Below, one piece after another: positions 18,916 through 29,218 of a stretch of 64,000 nt of DNA. Source of the stretch: Piscinibacter sp943370595. GTDB lineage: Bacteria > Pseudomonadota > Gammaproteobacteria > Burkholderiales > Burkholderiaceae_C. The notes under the pieces are model-generated. The model had not been told where the DNA came from, ran no database searches, and saw only the letters and a list, made by a program, of their open reading frames with translations. Numbering within the stretch: position 1 is the first letter of the stretch; every line of letters begins with the position of its first letter. The stretch spans positions 434,001 to 498,000 of the forward strand of contig CALRRO020000001.1 in assembly GCA_943370595.1 (NCBI GenBank), given 5' to 3'. Both the position numbers and the translations under genes were made by a program.

Positions 18916-19732
18916 CCCAGCCGAAGTGCGCCGTCAGCAGCACGACGATGCCGAAGGCGATGCGGTACCAGGCGAAGGGCGTGAAGGTGTGGCTGGCGAT
19001 GTAGCGCAGCAGCCAGCGCACGCAGATCCAGGCCGAGACGAAGGAGAACAGCAGGCCGACCGCGAACAGCGGCAGGTCGGCCATCGACAGCAGCGCGCGC
19101 TCCTTGTAGAGGCTGTAGGCGCCGGCGCCGATCAGCGTCGGGATCGCCAGGTAGAAGCTGAAGTCGGTAGCGACCTTGCGGTCCAGGCCGAGCAGCATGC
19201 CGCCGATGATGGTCGCGCCGGAGCGGCTGGTGCCGGGGATCATCGCCAGGCACTGCACCAGGCCGACCTTCAGTGCGTCCCACGGCGTCATGTCGTCGAC
19301 CGCATGGATGCGCGCCGCGACGCTGCGACGCTCGGCCCACAGGATCACGAAGCCGCCGACGATGAAGGCCGTGGCCACTACGGTGGGCGTGAACAGGTGC
19401 GCCTTGATCGCCTTGCCGAACAGCAGGCCGAGCACCACGGCCGGCGCGAAGGCAATCAGCACGTTGAGCGTGAAGCGCCGTGCCGCCGCACTGCCCTGCC
19501 CGAGGCTGACGACGGTCTCGCGCAGGCGCTGCCAGTAGACGATGATCACCGCGACGATCGCACCCGTCTGGATGGCGATGTCGAACACCTTGCTCTTGTC
19601 GTCGGTGAAGCCCAGCAGCGAGCCGGCGAGGATCAGGTGCCCGGTGCTGGAGATCGGCAGGAACTCGGTGAGACCCTCGACGATGCCCATGGTGGCCGCC
19701 TTGGCCAGGAAGATCCACTGAGCGAAATCCAA
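18899..19732 (-). CDS. uppP: Undecaprenyl-diphosphate phosphatase
   Basis: The integral membrane enzyme recycles undecaprenyl diphosphate to the monophosphate for peptidoglycan and LPS synthesis, and confers bacitracin tolerance. BacA motifs are plain: GIVEGLTEFLPISSTGHL near the N-terminus and MIPGTSRSGATIIGGMLLGL. About eight membrane helices are seen. I chose a TTG start at 19732 (277 residues) because it has GGAG seven bases upstream and restores the normal first helix (DFAQWIFLAKAAT). The first ATG at 19690 would cut 14 residues off the family N-terminus. Confidence 0.93.
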   Translation of the reverse strand: MDFAQWIFLAKAATMGIVEGLTEFLPISSTGHLILAGSLLGFTDDKSKVFDIAIQTGAIVAVIIVYWQRLRETVVSLGQGSAAARRFTLNVLIAFAPAVVLGLLFGKAIKAHLFTPTVVATAFIVGGFVILWAERRSVAARIHAVDDMTPWDALKVGLVQCLAMIPGTSRSGATIIGGMLLGLDRKVATDFSFYLAIPTLIGAGAYSLYKERALLSMADLPLFAVGLLFSFVSAWICVRWLLRYIASHTFTPFAWYRIAFGIVVLLTAHFGWVTWAD

Positions 19733-19794
19733 ACACGATCTCCGGGGTTCGAGGTGGCGCGGATGATAGCGGCGGCCCCTGGCCACCCCCACCC

Positions 19795-21020
<1,226 letters not shown>

Positions 21021-21024
<4 letters not shown>

Positions 21025-21740
21025 GCCTCGACCTGCGCCGCGGCCGGCGGCCGCACGGGCGCCTGCCGCACGTCCTCGACGATGTGGCCATCGCGGAACA
21101 CGACGCGCCGGCCGGCCCAGGCGGCGATGTCGCTCTCGTGGGTGACGATCACCACCGTCATGCCCTGCGCGTTCAGCTCGGCGAGCAGCCGCATGATGTC
21201 TTCCGACGTGCGCGAGTCGAGCGCACCGGTCGGCTCGTCGGCCAGGATCAGCTGTGGCTGGTTGACCAGCGCACGGGCGATCGCCACGCGCTGCTGCTGG
21301 CCGCCGGAGAGCTCGGCCGGCGTGTGGCCGGCGCGTTCGGCCAGCCCGACACGCGCCAGCGCCTCGCGCGCACGCGGGTGGCGCTCTGCCGGCTTGACAC
21401 CGGCATAGACCATCGGCAGCTCGACGTTCTCCAGCGCACTGGTGCGCGGCAGCAGGTTGAACTGCTGGAACACGAAGCCGATGCGCCGGTTGCGGATCGC
21501 CGCCAGCGCGTCGCCCGACAGCGACTCCACCGGCTCGCCGGCGAGCCGGTAGACGCCCTCGTCCGGCCGGTCCAGGCAGCCGAGGATGTTCATCAGCGTG
21601 CTCTTGCCCGAGCCCGAGGCGCCCATCACCGCGACGAATTCACCCGCCTCGACGACCAGCGAGACGCCGCGCAGCGCGTGCACGGTCTGGTCGCCCATCG
21701 TGTAGGTCTTGGTGAGGCGTTCGGCCTCGATCAGCGCCAT
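21021..21740 (-). CDS. MacB/LolD-type ABC transporter ATP-binding protein
   Basis: The 239-residue ATPase has Walker A GASGSGKST, Q-loop FVFQQFNLLPR, signature LSGGQQQRVAIARAL, Walker B LILADEPTGALD and the switch His in VVIVTHESD. The sequence is of the MacB/LolD/FtsE class (short conserved TYTMGDQTVHALRGVSL opening). It powers the FtsX-type permease encoded immediately after it (ATGA overlap at 21021-21024). It begins 13 bases after the adaptor gene ends. Confidence 0.93.
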
Positions 21741-21753
21741 CGCAGCGGCCCGT

Positions 21754-23361
21754 TCAGAACATCGGCCGCGGGCCGCCCGCCGGCCGCGTGGCGCCCGTCG
21801 TTGCGGCAGCCGCAGTGCCGGTGATGACCAGCGCCCCTTCGCGCAGCGCCTCGGCGGCCGGCGTGCCCGACGAGACGAGCAGTTCGGTGGCGACACCGTC
21901 GCTGATGCCCAGGCGCACGTTCCAGGCCACTGGCCGGCCCTGCGCATCGAGCGTGTGCAGCCGGCCGCGCGAGGCCTGCCGGCCTGCCGAGGCGGCGACG
22001 ATCTGCTGGTAGCGGGTCTTCTGCGCGGCATCGAGCTGATCGGCGATGCGCGCGCGCAGGTCGACGAGGATGCGCTCGCGCGCCTTGGGCCGCTCGTCCT
22101 CGGGCAGGTTGCGCAGTTCGGCGAAGCGCGGGCGCGCCTGCGCGATCGCTTCGTCGATGCGCGCCAACTGCGCCTCGCTCGGCGCCAGCTCGGCGACCAG
22201 GCGCTGGCGCAGCTCGGCCAGCGGGCCGCCGGGCGCGCCGCTCGCGGGAGCCGCGGCCGGCGCGGCGGCCACCGCCGGCACGCCGTCGGCCGGCGCCGAG
22301 GCCGCAGCCGCAGGCTCCACGCCGGGAAGGCGCACACGCAGCGCGGCATTCGGGACCTTGAGCACGCTCTCGCGCGTGTCGGTGACGATGCGCACGTTGG
22401 CCGTCATGCCCGGCAGCACCGTGCCGCCCGGGTTGGCGAAGCCGACCACGACGGTGTACGTCACCACGTTCTGCGCCGCCACCGCGGCCTTGCGGATCTG
22501 GTTGACGCGTCCGTCGAAACTGCGGCCGGGAAAGGCGTCGATGGTGAAGGTCACCGGCTGCTGCAGCTTGATGCGCGCGATGTCGGCCTCGTCGATCGAC
22601 GCGTCGACCTGCATGTCCTGCAGGTTGCGCGCGATGATGAACAGCTCCGGCGCCTGCAGGCTGGCCGCCACCGTCTGGCCGACGTCGACGCTGCGCTTGA
22701 TGACCACGCCGTCCACCGGCGAGCGGATCTCGGTGCGTTCCAGGTCGACCCGCGCCTGCGACAGTGCCGCCTCGCGCTGGCGCACCACCGCCTGCGCGGC
22801 CACGACCTGTGCCTTCGCGACCTCGAGCTGTGCCTGCGCCACCTTGAGCGACTCGGCCAGCGAGGCTGCGGTGTTGCGCGCGTTGTCGTGCTCGGCCTGA
22901 GAGATGAAGGCCTGCGCCAGCAGGTCCCGCTTTCGCTGCGCATCGCGCTGCGCGTTGTCGGCCTCCAGCCGCGCCTTGGAGACGCCGGCCATCACGGCCA
23001 TGACGTTGGCCTGCGCGTTGAGCACCGCGGCGCGTGCCGATTCGAGGTCGGCCGTGGCCTGGCGCACCTTGTATTCGAAACTCTCCGGGTCCAGCCGCGC
23101 GATCAGCTGGCCCTGCTTGACCTCGGTGTTGAAGTCGGCGCGCATCTCCTTGATCTGGCCCGACACCTGGCTGCCGACGCTGACCTGCGTCACCGGGTTC
23201 ACCGTGCCCGACGAGGACACCGCCGCCACCAGCGGCCCGCGCTCGATCTTCGCGCTGCGGTAGCTCGCCGGTGCCTCGCCGCTGCGCTGCAGCCACCAGC
23301 CGGCCAGCCCTGCCACGCCGACAACCAGGGCCCCGGCCAGCCACCACCGTGTTCTTGTCAT
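21754..23361 (-). CDS. MacA-like periplasmic adaptor with inserted helical domain
   Basis: The 535-residue membrane-fusion protein has an N-terminal anchor (residues 6-25), a barrel-sandwich (lipoyl) half GTVNPVTQVSVGSQVSG, a long coiled-coil hairpin (residues about 90-215), the second lipoyl half RTEIRSPVDGVVI, and a beta-barrel to about residue 350. MacA proteins are usually about 370-400 residues. Here about 110 extra residues lie between the barrel and the membrane-proximal domain: an Ala/Pro linker, then helices with DQLDAAQKTRYQQI, similar in style to the LTxxQ repeat of Spy/CpxP. The normal end (NVRLGISDGVATELLVSSG) follows. It is divergent from tetR. Confidence 0.88.
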   Translation of the reverse strand: MTRTRWWLAGALVVGVAGLAGWWLQRSGEAPASYRSAKIERGPLVAAVSSSGTVNPVTQVSVGSQVSGQIKEMRADFNTEVKQGQLIARLDPESFEYKVRQATADLESARAAVLNAQANVMAVMAGVSKARLEADNAQRDAQRKRDLLAQAFISQAEHDNARNTAASLAESLKVAQAQLEVAKAQVVAAQAVVRQREAALSQARVDLERTEIRSPVDGVVIKRSVDVGQTVAASLQAPELFIIARNLQDMQVDASIDEADIARIKLQQPVTFTIDAFPGRSFDGRVNQIRKAAVAAQNVVTYTVVVGFANPGGTVLPGMTANVRIVTDTRESVLKVPNAALRVRLPGVEPAAAASAPADGVPAVAAAPAAAPASGAPGGPLAELRQRLVAELAPSEAQLARIDEAIAQARPRFAELRNLPEDERPKARERILVDLRARIADQLDAAQKTRYQQIVAASAGRQASRGRLHTLDAQGRPVAWNVRLGISDGVATELLVSSGTPAAEALREGALVITGTAAAATTGATRPAGGPRPMF

Positions 23362-23432
23362 GCGCGGGATTCTAGGGATCGGCCCTGAGCGTGTGCGCCG
23401 CAGGGCGGCTTCGGCGCTGCGGCATGGCATGC

Positions 23433-23462
23433 TTGACCCATCCCCCAGGCGCCCGGTACATT
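23433..23462 (+). promoter_or_regulatory. Promoter of the TetR-RND operon
   Basis: TTGACC (23433-23438, 5/6) and TACATT (23457-23462, 4/6) are separated by 18 bases. Transcription would start inside the palindrome that follows at once, leaving a leader of about a dozen bases before ATG 23481. This is inference from consensus matching. Confidence 0.6.
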
Positions 23463-23476
23463 ACTGACCGGTCAGT
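23463..23476. promoter_or_regulatory. TetR-family operator palindrome
   Basis: ACTGACCGGTCAGT is a perfect 14-base palindrome ending four bases before the tetR start codon and abutting the -10 box. The TGACCGGTCA core is typical of operators for AcrR/TetR regulators of efflux operons. Its place at the start site fits simple repression by the TetR protein encoded directly downstream. The divergent macA-like gene starts about 100 bases away and may share the control. Confidence 0.85.
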
Positions 23477-23480
23477 CATT

Positions 23481-24167
23481 ATGTCCATGCCCACCTCCGC
23501 GTCCCTCCCCGCCACTGCCGCATCGCCGCCCCGACAGCGCCGCAAGGAAGCCCGCCCGCAGGAACTGATCGACGCGGCGCTGGAGCTGTTCGCGGAGAAA
23601 GGCTTCGCCGCGACCCGCTCAGAGGAAGTGGCGGCACGCGCCGGCGTCGCCAAGGGCACGCTGTACCTCTACTACCCGAGCAAGGAAGAACTGCTCAAGG
23701 CGGTGATCAGCCAGCGCCTGTCCAGCGAGATCGCTGCCGTTGCCGAGTATTCGGCCAGCTACGAGGGGCCGTGCGCCGACCTGCTGACCGAGGTCTTCAC
23801 CGGGTGGTGGAGCAAGGTGTTCGACAGCCCGACCTCGGCGGTGTTCAAGCTGGTCATCACCGAAGTGCGCAACTTCCCCGACATCGCCCAGTACTACCGG
23901 CAGGAGGTGGTCGAACGCGCCACCACGCTGGTCGGCGGCATCCTCGAACGCGGCATCCGCCGCGGCGAATTCCGGCCGATCGACGTGCCGGCGGCGGTGA
24001 TGTCGCTGGTCTTCCCGATGGTGATGCTGTGCCTGCACAAGCATTCCCTCGGCGCCTGCGCGCCGGCCACCGAGATGGTCGACCCGCATGCCTTCATCCG
24101 CCAGCACGTGCAGCTGGTGCTGAATGGCCTGCGCACGGACGCGGCCTTGGCGCGGGGCCACGCATGA
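23481..24167 (+). CDS. TetR/AcrR-family repressor of the RND efflux operon
   Basis: The 228-residue regulator has an N-terminal TetR helix-turn-helix (LIDAALELFAEKGFAATRSEEVAARAGVAKGTLYLYYPSKEELL broken over residues 29-72). The C-terminal ligand domain contains FPDIAQYYRQEVVERA, as in the AcrR/CerR C-terminal group. The operator at 23463-23476 makes autorepression likely. Its stop overlaps the adaptor start (ATGA, 24164-24167). A second ATG two codons in (23487) is an alternative start. The inducer is probably a substrate of the pump. Confidence 0.92.
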   Translation: MSMPTSASLPATAASPPRQRRKEARPQELIDAALELFAEKGFAATRSEEVAARAGVAKGTLYLYYPSKEELLKAVISQRLSSEIAAVAEYSASYEGPCADLLTEVFTGWWSKVFDSPTSAVFKLVITEVRNFPDIAQYYRQEVVERATTLVGGILERGIRRGEFRPIDVPAAVMSLVFPMVMLCLHKHSLGACAPATEMVDPHAFIRQHVQLVLNGLRTDAALARGHA

Positions 24168-25315
24168 AGCGCCACCTGAAGTGGATCGTCCCGCTGCTGC
24201 TTGTGCTGCTGCTTGCGGCGGGCATCCTGCGCGCGCTCGACAAACGGCGCAGCGAACAGGCCGCCTCTGCGCCGGCGGCCCGCACGACGCTCGCGCTCGA
24301 CCTGGCGCCGGCCGACGTGGTCACCGCGCGCACGCTGACGCTGGCGCGCACGCTGGAGGTCTCCGGTGGTCTGAAGGCCGTGAACAGCGCGGTCATCAAG
24401 GCCAAGGTGGCGGCCGAGCTGCGCACGCTGAACGTCCGCGAGGGCGACAGCGTCAAAGCCGGCCAGGTGATCGGCCAGCTCGACACCACCGAGCTCGACT
24501 GGCGGCTGCGCCAGGCCGAGCAGACCGCCTCGTCGGCACAGGCGCAACTCGACATCGCACGGCGCACGCTGGAGAACAACCGCGCGCTGGTGGCACAGGG
24601 CTTCATCTCGCCGACCGGCCTGGAAACCTCGGTCTCGAACGAAGCCGCGGCGCGCGCCAACCACGAGGCCGCCGTGGCGGCGATGCAGCTGGCGCGCAAG
24701 TCGCGCGCCGACGGAACGCTGGTCGCACCGATCGCCGGCCTGGTGTCGCAGCGGCTCGCGCAGCCGGGTGAACGGGTGCCGGTGGACGGCCGCATCGTCG
24801 AGATCGTCGACCTGTCGCGCCTCGAACTCGAAGCCGCGGTGGCGCCGGAAGACGTGGTGCGACTGGCAGTGGGCCAGGCCGCGGCGCTGCAGGTAGACGG
24901 CATCGCCGCGCCGGTGGCAGCACGCATCGCGCGCATCAACCCGAGTGCGCAGACCGGCAGCCGCTCGGTGCTGGTCTACCTCGCGGTCGATGCGCAGCCG
25001 GCATTGCGCCAGGGCCTGTTCGCGCGCGGCCGCATCGCCTTCGAGGAGACGCAGGCGCTGGCCGTGCCGCTGGCCGCGGTGCGCACCGACCTCGCCCAGC
25101 CCTACGTGCTGCAGGTGCAGGACGGCAAGGCGGTGCTGAAGACGGTGACGCTGGGCGCGCGCGGCGAGGTGCAGGGCCAGCCCTGGGTCGCCGTGAACGG
25201 CGGCGTCACGGAAGGCGCGGTGCTGCTGGCTGGCACCGCCGGCGCAGTGCGCGACGGCACGGCGGTGCGTCTGCTCGGCCCGGCCACCGCCGCGTCGGCC
25301 ACGGCCGCTCGCTGA
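24164..25315 (+). CDS. RND efflux periplasmic adaptor (membrane-fusion protein)
   Basis: The 383-residue adaptor has an N-terminal anchor helix (residues 7-25), lipoyl half VNSAVIKAKVAAELRTLNVREGDSVKAGQVIGQLD, a short hairpin, a second half DGTLVAPIAGLVSQRLAQPGERV, and a beta-barrel with LEAAVAPEDVVRLAVGQ. It links the RND pump to an outer-membrane channel. No lipobox Cys is present, so it is held by the uncleaved N-terminal helix. It is translationally coupled to tetR and lies 18 bases before the pump gene. Confidence 0.92.
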   Translation: MKRHLKWIVPLLLVLLLAAGILRALDKRRSEQAASAPAARTTLALDLAPADVVTARTLTLARTLEVSGGLKAVNSAVIKAKVAAELRTLNVREGDSVKAGQVIGQLDTTELDWRLRQAEQTASSAQAQLDIARRTLENNRALVAQGFISPTGLETSVSNEAAARANHEAAVAAMQLARKSRADGTLVAPIAGLVSQRLAQPGERVPVDGRIVEIVDLSRLELEAAVAPEDVVRLAVGQAAALQVDGIAAPVAARIARINPSAQTGSRSVLVYLAVDAQPALRQGLFARGRIAFEETQALAVPLAAVRTDLAQPYVLQVQDGKAVLKTVTLGARGEVQGQPWVAVNGGVTEGAVLLAGTAGAVRDGTAVRLLGPATAASATAAR

Positions 25316-25333
25316 CCCGAGGGAACCCCGGCC

Positions 25334-28300
25334 ATGTGGTTCACACGCGTCTCGATCGCCAACCCGGTGATGGCGGTGATGGTGATGCTCGCCTTCGTCG
25401 TGCTGGGCCTGTTCAGCTACCAGCGCCTGGCGGTCGACCAGTTCCCGAACATCGACTTCCCGACCGTCGTCGTGCAGATGGACTATCCCGGCGCCTCGCC
25501 GGAGATCGTCGAGAGCGAGGTCACCAAGAAGGTCGAGGAGGCGGTCAACACCGTCGCCGGCATCAGCACGCTGTACTCGCGCTCCTACGAGGGCAGCTCG
25601 GTGGTGATCGTCGAGTTCAACCTCGACATCGACGGCCGCAAGGCCGCCGAAGACGTGCGCGAGAAGGTCGCGCTGATCCGCCCCAACCTGCGCGAGGAGG
25701 TGAAGGAGCCGCGCATCTCGCGCTTCGACCCGGCCAGCCAGCCGATCTTCAACGTCGCCGTGCTGTCCACCGACGGCAAGAAGTCGGCGCAGGAGCTGAC
25801 CACCTGGGCGCAGCAGGTGCTGCAGAAGAAGCTGGAGAACGTGCGCGGCGTCGGCTCGGTGTCGGTGGTCGGCGGGCTCGAGCGCGAGATCAACCTGTAC
25901 GTCAAGCCGGCGGCGCTGGAGTCCTTCGGCATCGGCGTCGACCAGATCGTCGCCGCGGTGAAGAGCGAGAACCAGGAACTGCCGATGGGCGCGATCCGCT
26001 CGGCCGACCAGGAACGCGTGGTGCAGATCAACGCGCGGCTGAAGCGGCCGGAGGACTTCCGCGACATCGTGGTGGCGCGGCGCAACGGTCAGCCGGTGAA
26101 GCTCTGGCAGGTGGCCGACGTGACCGACGGGCCGGCCGAGGTCGAGAGCCTGGCGCTCTACAACGGCCAGCGCACCGTGCTGCTGTCGGTGCTGAAGTCG
26201 CAGGGCGAGAACACCATCGCGGTGGTCGACGGCCTCGTCAAGGCACTCGACGACGCGAAGTCGCTGACGCCGCCTGGCGTGAAGGTCGAGGTCAACCGCG
26301 ACAACTCGCGCGGCATCCGCGTCTCGGTGGCCAACGTCAAGCGCACGCTGTTCGAGGGCGCCATCCTGACGGTGCTGATCGTCTTCCTGTTCCTCAACAG
26401 CTGGCGCTCGACCGTCATCACGGGGCTGACGTTGCCGATCGCGCTGATCGGCACCTTCCTCTTCATGTACGTCTTCGGCTTCACGATCAACGGCATCACG
26501 ATGATGGCGCTGAGCCTGTGCGTGGGCCTGTTGATCGACGACGCGATCGTGGTGCGCGAGAACATCGTGCGCCACGTGCAGATGGGCAAGTCCGCCCACC
26601 AGGCGGCACTCGACGGCACCGCCGAGATCGGCCTGGCGGTGCTGGCCACCACGCTCTCGATCGTGGCCGTGTTCCTGCCGATCGGCTTCATGGGCGGCAT
26701 CGTCGGCAAGTTCTTCCACGAGTTCGGCATCACCATCGTCGCGGCGGTGCTGATCTCGATGTTCGTCAGCTTCACGCTCGACCCGATGCTGTCGAGCATC
26801 TGGCACGATCCGGCCGCGCATGGCGTGCACCGCGGCGCGCCGGTGACGCTGTACGACAAGACGCTCGGCCGCGTGACGCTGCAGTTCGACCGCTTCACCG
26901 AATGGCTGGGCGACAGCTACCAGTTCCTGCTCGGCTGGTCGCTCAAGCACAAGCTGGCCACGCTGGGGCTGGCGCTGGCCACCTTCGTCGCCAGCTTCTT
27001 CATCATCCCCATCCTCGGCGCCGAGTTCGTGCCCAAGGCAGACCTGTCCGAGACGCAGGTCAACTTCTACACGCCGGTCGGCTCCTCGCTGGAGGTGACC
27101 GAGATGCGAGCGAAGCAGGTCGACGCCGCGCTGCGCGAGTTTCCCGAGGTGCGCTACACGGTGACGACGATCAACAGCGGCTTCGCGGCCGGCAAGATCT
27201 ACGCGTCGAGCTACGTGCGCCTGGTCGACCGCAAGGACCGCCAGCGCAGCATTGCGCAGCTGACCCTGCCGATCCGCGAGCGCCTCGCGCGCATCCCCGG
27301 CATCACCGTCACCAACATCGGCCAGACCGACCTGGGCGGCGGCAAGAGCCTGCAGTTCTCGATCCAGGGCACCGACCTGAACGAACTGGCGCGGCTGTCG
27401 CAGACCATCACCGCGAAGATGCGCGAGATCCCCGGCCTGGTCGACCTCGACAGCACGCTCAAGCCCGACAAGCCGACGGTGGCCATCGAGGTCAGGCGCG
27501 ACGCCGCGGCCGATGCCGGCCTGAACGTGAACGCGCTGGCCGGCACGCTGCGCACGCTGGTGGCCGGCACGACGGTGGGCAACTGGCGCGCGCCCGACGG
27601 CGAGAACTACGACGTCAACGTGCGCCTCGCGCCGGGCGGGCGCGACACGATGGGTGACCTGCAGCGCCTGCCGATCACCGTCGCTGCCGCCTCCGACGGC
27701 TCGTCGCGCATCGTGCGCCTGTCGCAGGTGGCCGACATCACGCCCTCGACCGGCCCGAACCAGATCAACCGCCGCGACCTGAACCGCGAGATCAACATCG
27801 ACGCCAACGCGCTCGGCCGCAGCCCCGGCGACGTCTCGGCCGACATCAAGAAGATGCTCGACGGCATCGCCTGGCCGCCCGGCTACCGCTACGTGTTCGG
27901 CGGCTCGACGAAGAACATGAACGAGTCGTTCCAGTACGCCGTCGGCGCGCTGGCGCTGGCGGTGGTCTTCATCTACATGATCCTGGCCAGCCAGTTCAAG
28001 AGCTTCCTGCAGCCGATCGCGCTGATGAGTTCGCTGCCGCTGACGCTGATCGGCGTGGTGCTGGCGCTCTTGATGTTCCGCTCGACGCTGAACATGTTCT
28101 CGATCATCGGCATCGTGATGCTGATGGGCCTGGTGACCAAGAACGCCATCCTGCTGATCGACTTCGCGATCCGCTCGCGCCACGGCGAGCATGCCGGCGA
28201 ACATGGCCTGGACCACGACATCGCGCCGATGAGCCGCGACGAGGCGCTGCTGCATGCCGCCCGTGTGCGCCTGCGGCCGATCCTGATGACCACGCTGGCC

Positions 28301-28531
28301 ATGGTCTTCGGCATGGTGCCGCTGGCCTTCGCGCTGACCGAGGGCTCCGAGCAGCGCGCGCCGATGGGCCAGGCCGTGATCGGCGGGGTGATCACCTCGT
28401 CGCTGCTGACGCTGGTCGTCGTGCCGGTCATCTACTGCTACCTGGACGACCTGTCGGCCTGGCTGAAACGCAAGCTCGCACCGCGTGCGCCTGCGACAGG
28501 TCAAGCCGCGGCGATCACACCGGCCAAATAA
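25334..28531 (+). CDS. RND-family multidrug efflux permease
   Basis: The 1065-residue proton-driven pump has the usual HAE1 length and twofold layout: helix 1 (NPVMAVMVMLAFVVLGLFSYQRL), a large periplasmic loop with the porter motif FPTVVVQMDYPGASPEIVE, and helices 2-6. Helix 4 carries the proton-relay pair in SLCVGLLIDDAIVVRENI. A second periplasmic loop and helices 7-12 follow (MLMGLVTKNAILLIDFA). Substrates cannot be predicted. A GAGGGAA-type site precedes the ATG. No outer-membrane gene follows directly; the TolC-family gene at 29586 is the nearest candidate partner. Confidence 0.95.
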   Translation: MWFTRVSIANPVMAVMVMLAFVVLGLFSYQRLAVDQFPNIDFPTVVVQMDYPGASPEIVESEVTKKVEEAVNTVAGISTLYSRSYEGSSVVIVEFNLDIDGRKAAEDVREKVALIRPNLREEVKEPRISRFDPASQPIFNVAVLSTDGKKSAQELTTWAQQVLQKKLENVRGVGSVSVVGGLEREINLYVKPAALESFGIGVDQIVAAVKSENQELPMGAIRSADQERVVQINARLKRPEDFRDIVVARRNGQPVKLWQVADVTDGPAEVESLALYNGQRTVLLSVLKSQGENTIAVVDGLVKALDDAKSLTPPGVKVEVNRDNSRGIRVSVANVKRTLFEGAILTVLIVFLFLNSWRSTVITGLTLPIALIGTFLFMYVFGFTINGITMMALSLCVGLLIDDAIVVRENIVRHVQMGKSAHQAALDGTAEIGLAVLATTLSIVAVFLPIGFMGGIVGKFFHEFGITIVAAVLISMFVSFTLDPMLSSIWHDPAAHGVHRGAPVTLYDKTLGRVTLQFDRFTEWLGDSYQFLLGWSLKHKLATLGLALATFVASFFIIPILGAEFVPKADLSETQVNFYTPVGSSLEVTEMRAKQVDAALREFPEVRYTVTTINSGFAAGKIYASSYVRLVDRKDRQRSIAQLTLPIRERLARIPGITVTNIGQTDLGGGKSLQFSIQGTDLNELARLSQTITAKMREIPGLVDLDSTLKPDKPTVAIEVRRDAAADAGLNVNALAGTLRTLVAGTTVGNWRAPDGENYDVNVRLAPGGRDTMGDLQRLPITVAAASDGSSRIVRLSQVADITPSTGPNQINRRDLNREINIDANALGRSPGDVSADIKKMLDGIAWPPGYRYVFGGSTKNMNESFQYAVGALALAVVFIYMILASQFKSFLQPIALMSSLPLTLIGVVLALLMFRSTLNMFSIIGIVMLMGLVTKNAILLIDFAIRSRHGEHAGEHGLDHDIAPMSRDEALLHAARVRLRPILMTTLAMVFGMVPLAFALTEGSEQRAPMGQAVIGGVITSSLLTLVVVPVIYCYLDDLSAWLKRKLAPRAPATGQAAAITPAK

Positions 28532-28559
28532 AATGCGGGGTTACCCGGAGGATTCACCC

Positions 28560-29213
28560 ATGAACGTCGAACAAGCCCGCTTCAACATGATCGAGCAGCA
28601 GATCCGCCCCTGGGATGTGCTCGACCCCGCCGTGCTCTCGCTGCTGACCGTGGTCAAGCGCGAGGACTTCGTGCCCGCCGCCTACCGCTCGCTGGCCTTC
28701 GTCGACACCGAAGTGCCGCTCGCGGGCGGCCAGTTCATGCTGGCGCCGCGCGTCGAGGCCCGTCTGCTCCAGGAGCTGAACGTGCACAAGCACGAACGGG
28801 TGCTGGAGGTCGGTGCCGGCTCGGGCTACATGGCCGCGCTGCTGGCGCACCGCGCGCAGCACGTGACCACGCTGGAGATCCTGCCCGAGCTGGCGAAGAT
28901 GGCCGCCGACAACCTCAAGCGCGCCGCCATCGCCAATGTCACGGTGAAGCAGGGTGACGGTTCGCGCGGCCTGGCGGCCGAGGCGCCGTTCGACGCCATC
29001 GTGCTGTCCGGCTCGGTGGCCGAGGTGCCGCAGGGGCTGCTCGGGCAGCTCAAGGTCGGAGGCCGCTTGATCGCCATCGTCGGCCAGCAGCCGGTGATGC
29101 GCGCCACGCTGGTCACGCGCAGCGGCGAACATGCCTTCGCCAGCGTCGAGCTGTTCGACACCGTCGCGCCGCGCCTGCAGGGCTTCGGCGAACCAGCGAA
29201 ATTCAGCTTCTGA
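28560..29213 (+). CDS. Protein-L-isoaspartate O-methyltransferase family protein
   Basis: The 217-residue SAM enzyme has the PCMT layout: MIEQQIRPWDVLDPAVLSLL, RSLAFVDTEVPLAGGQFMLAP (substrate loop), motif I VLEVGAGSGYMAALLA and TLEILPELAKMAADNL. It would methylate isoaspartyl residues to start protein repair. In this Burkholderiales subgroup the active-site Thr/Ser loop is altered (AGGQFM in place of the E. coli G-TIS-P stretch), so the target may differ. GGAGG sits nine bases before ATG 28560, and TAAAAT at 28529-28534 is a candidate -10 box. It is followed by rhodanese and tolC genes. Confidence 0.82.
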   Translation: MNVEQARFNMIEQQIRPWDVLDPAVLSLLTVVKREDFVPAAYRSLAFVDTEVPLAGGQFMLAPRVEARLLQELNVHKHERVLEVGAGSGYMAALLAHRAQHVTTLEILPELAKMAADNLKRAAIANVTVKQGDGSRGLAAEAPFDAIVLSGSVAEVPQGLLGQLKVGGRLIAIVGQQPVMRATLVTRSGEHAFASVELFDTVAPRLQGFGEPAKFSF

Positions 29214-29218
29214 AGCGG

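Noticed and set aside
23894..28504. 1536-codon minus-strand open frame over the RND region
   Set aside because: It is antisense to a clear RND pump and adaptor, with His/Arg/Gln-rich shadow composition and no motif.
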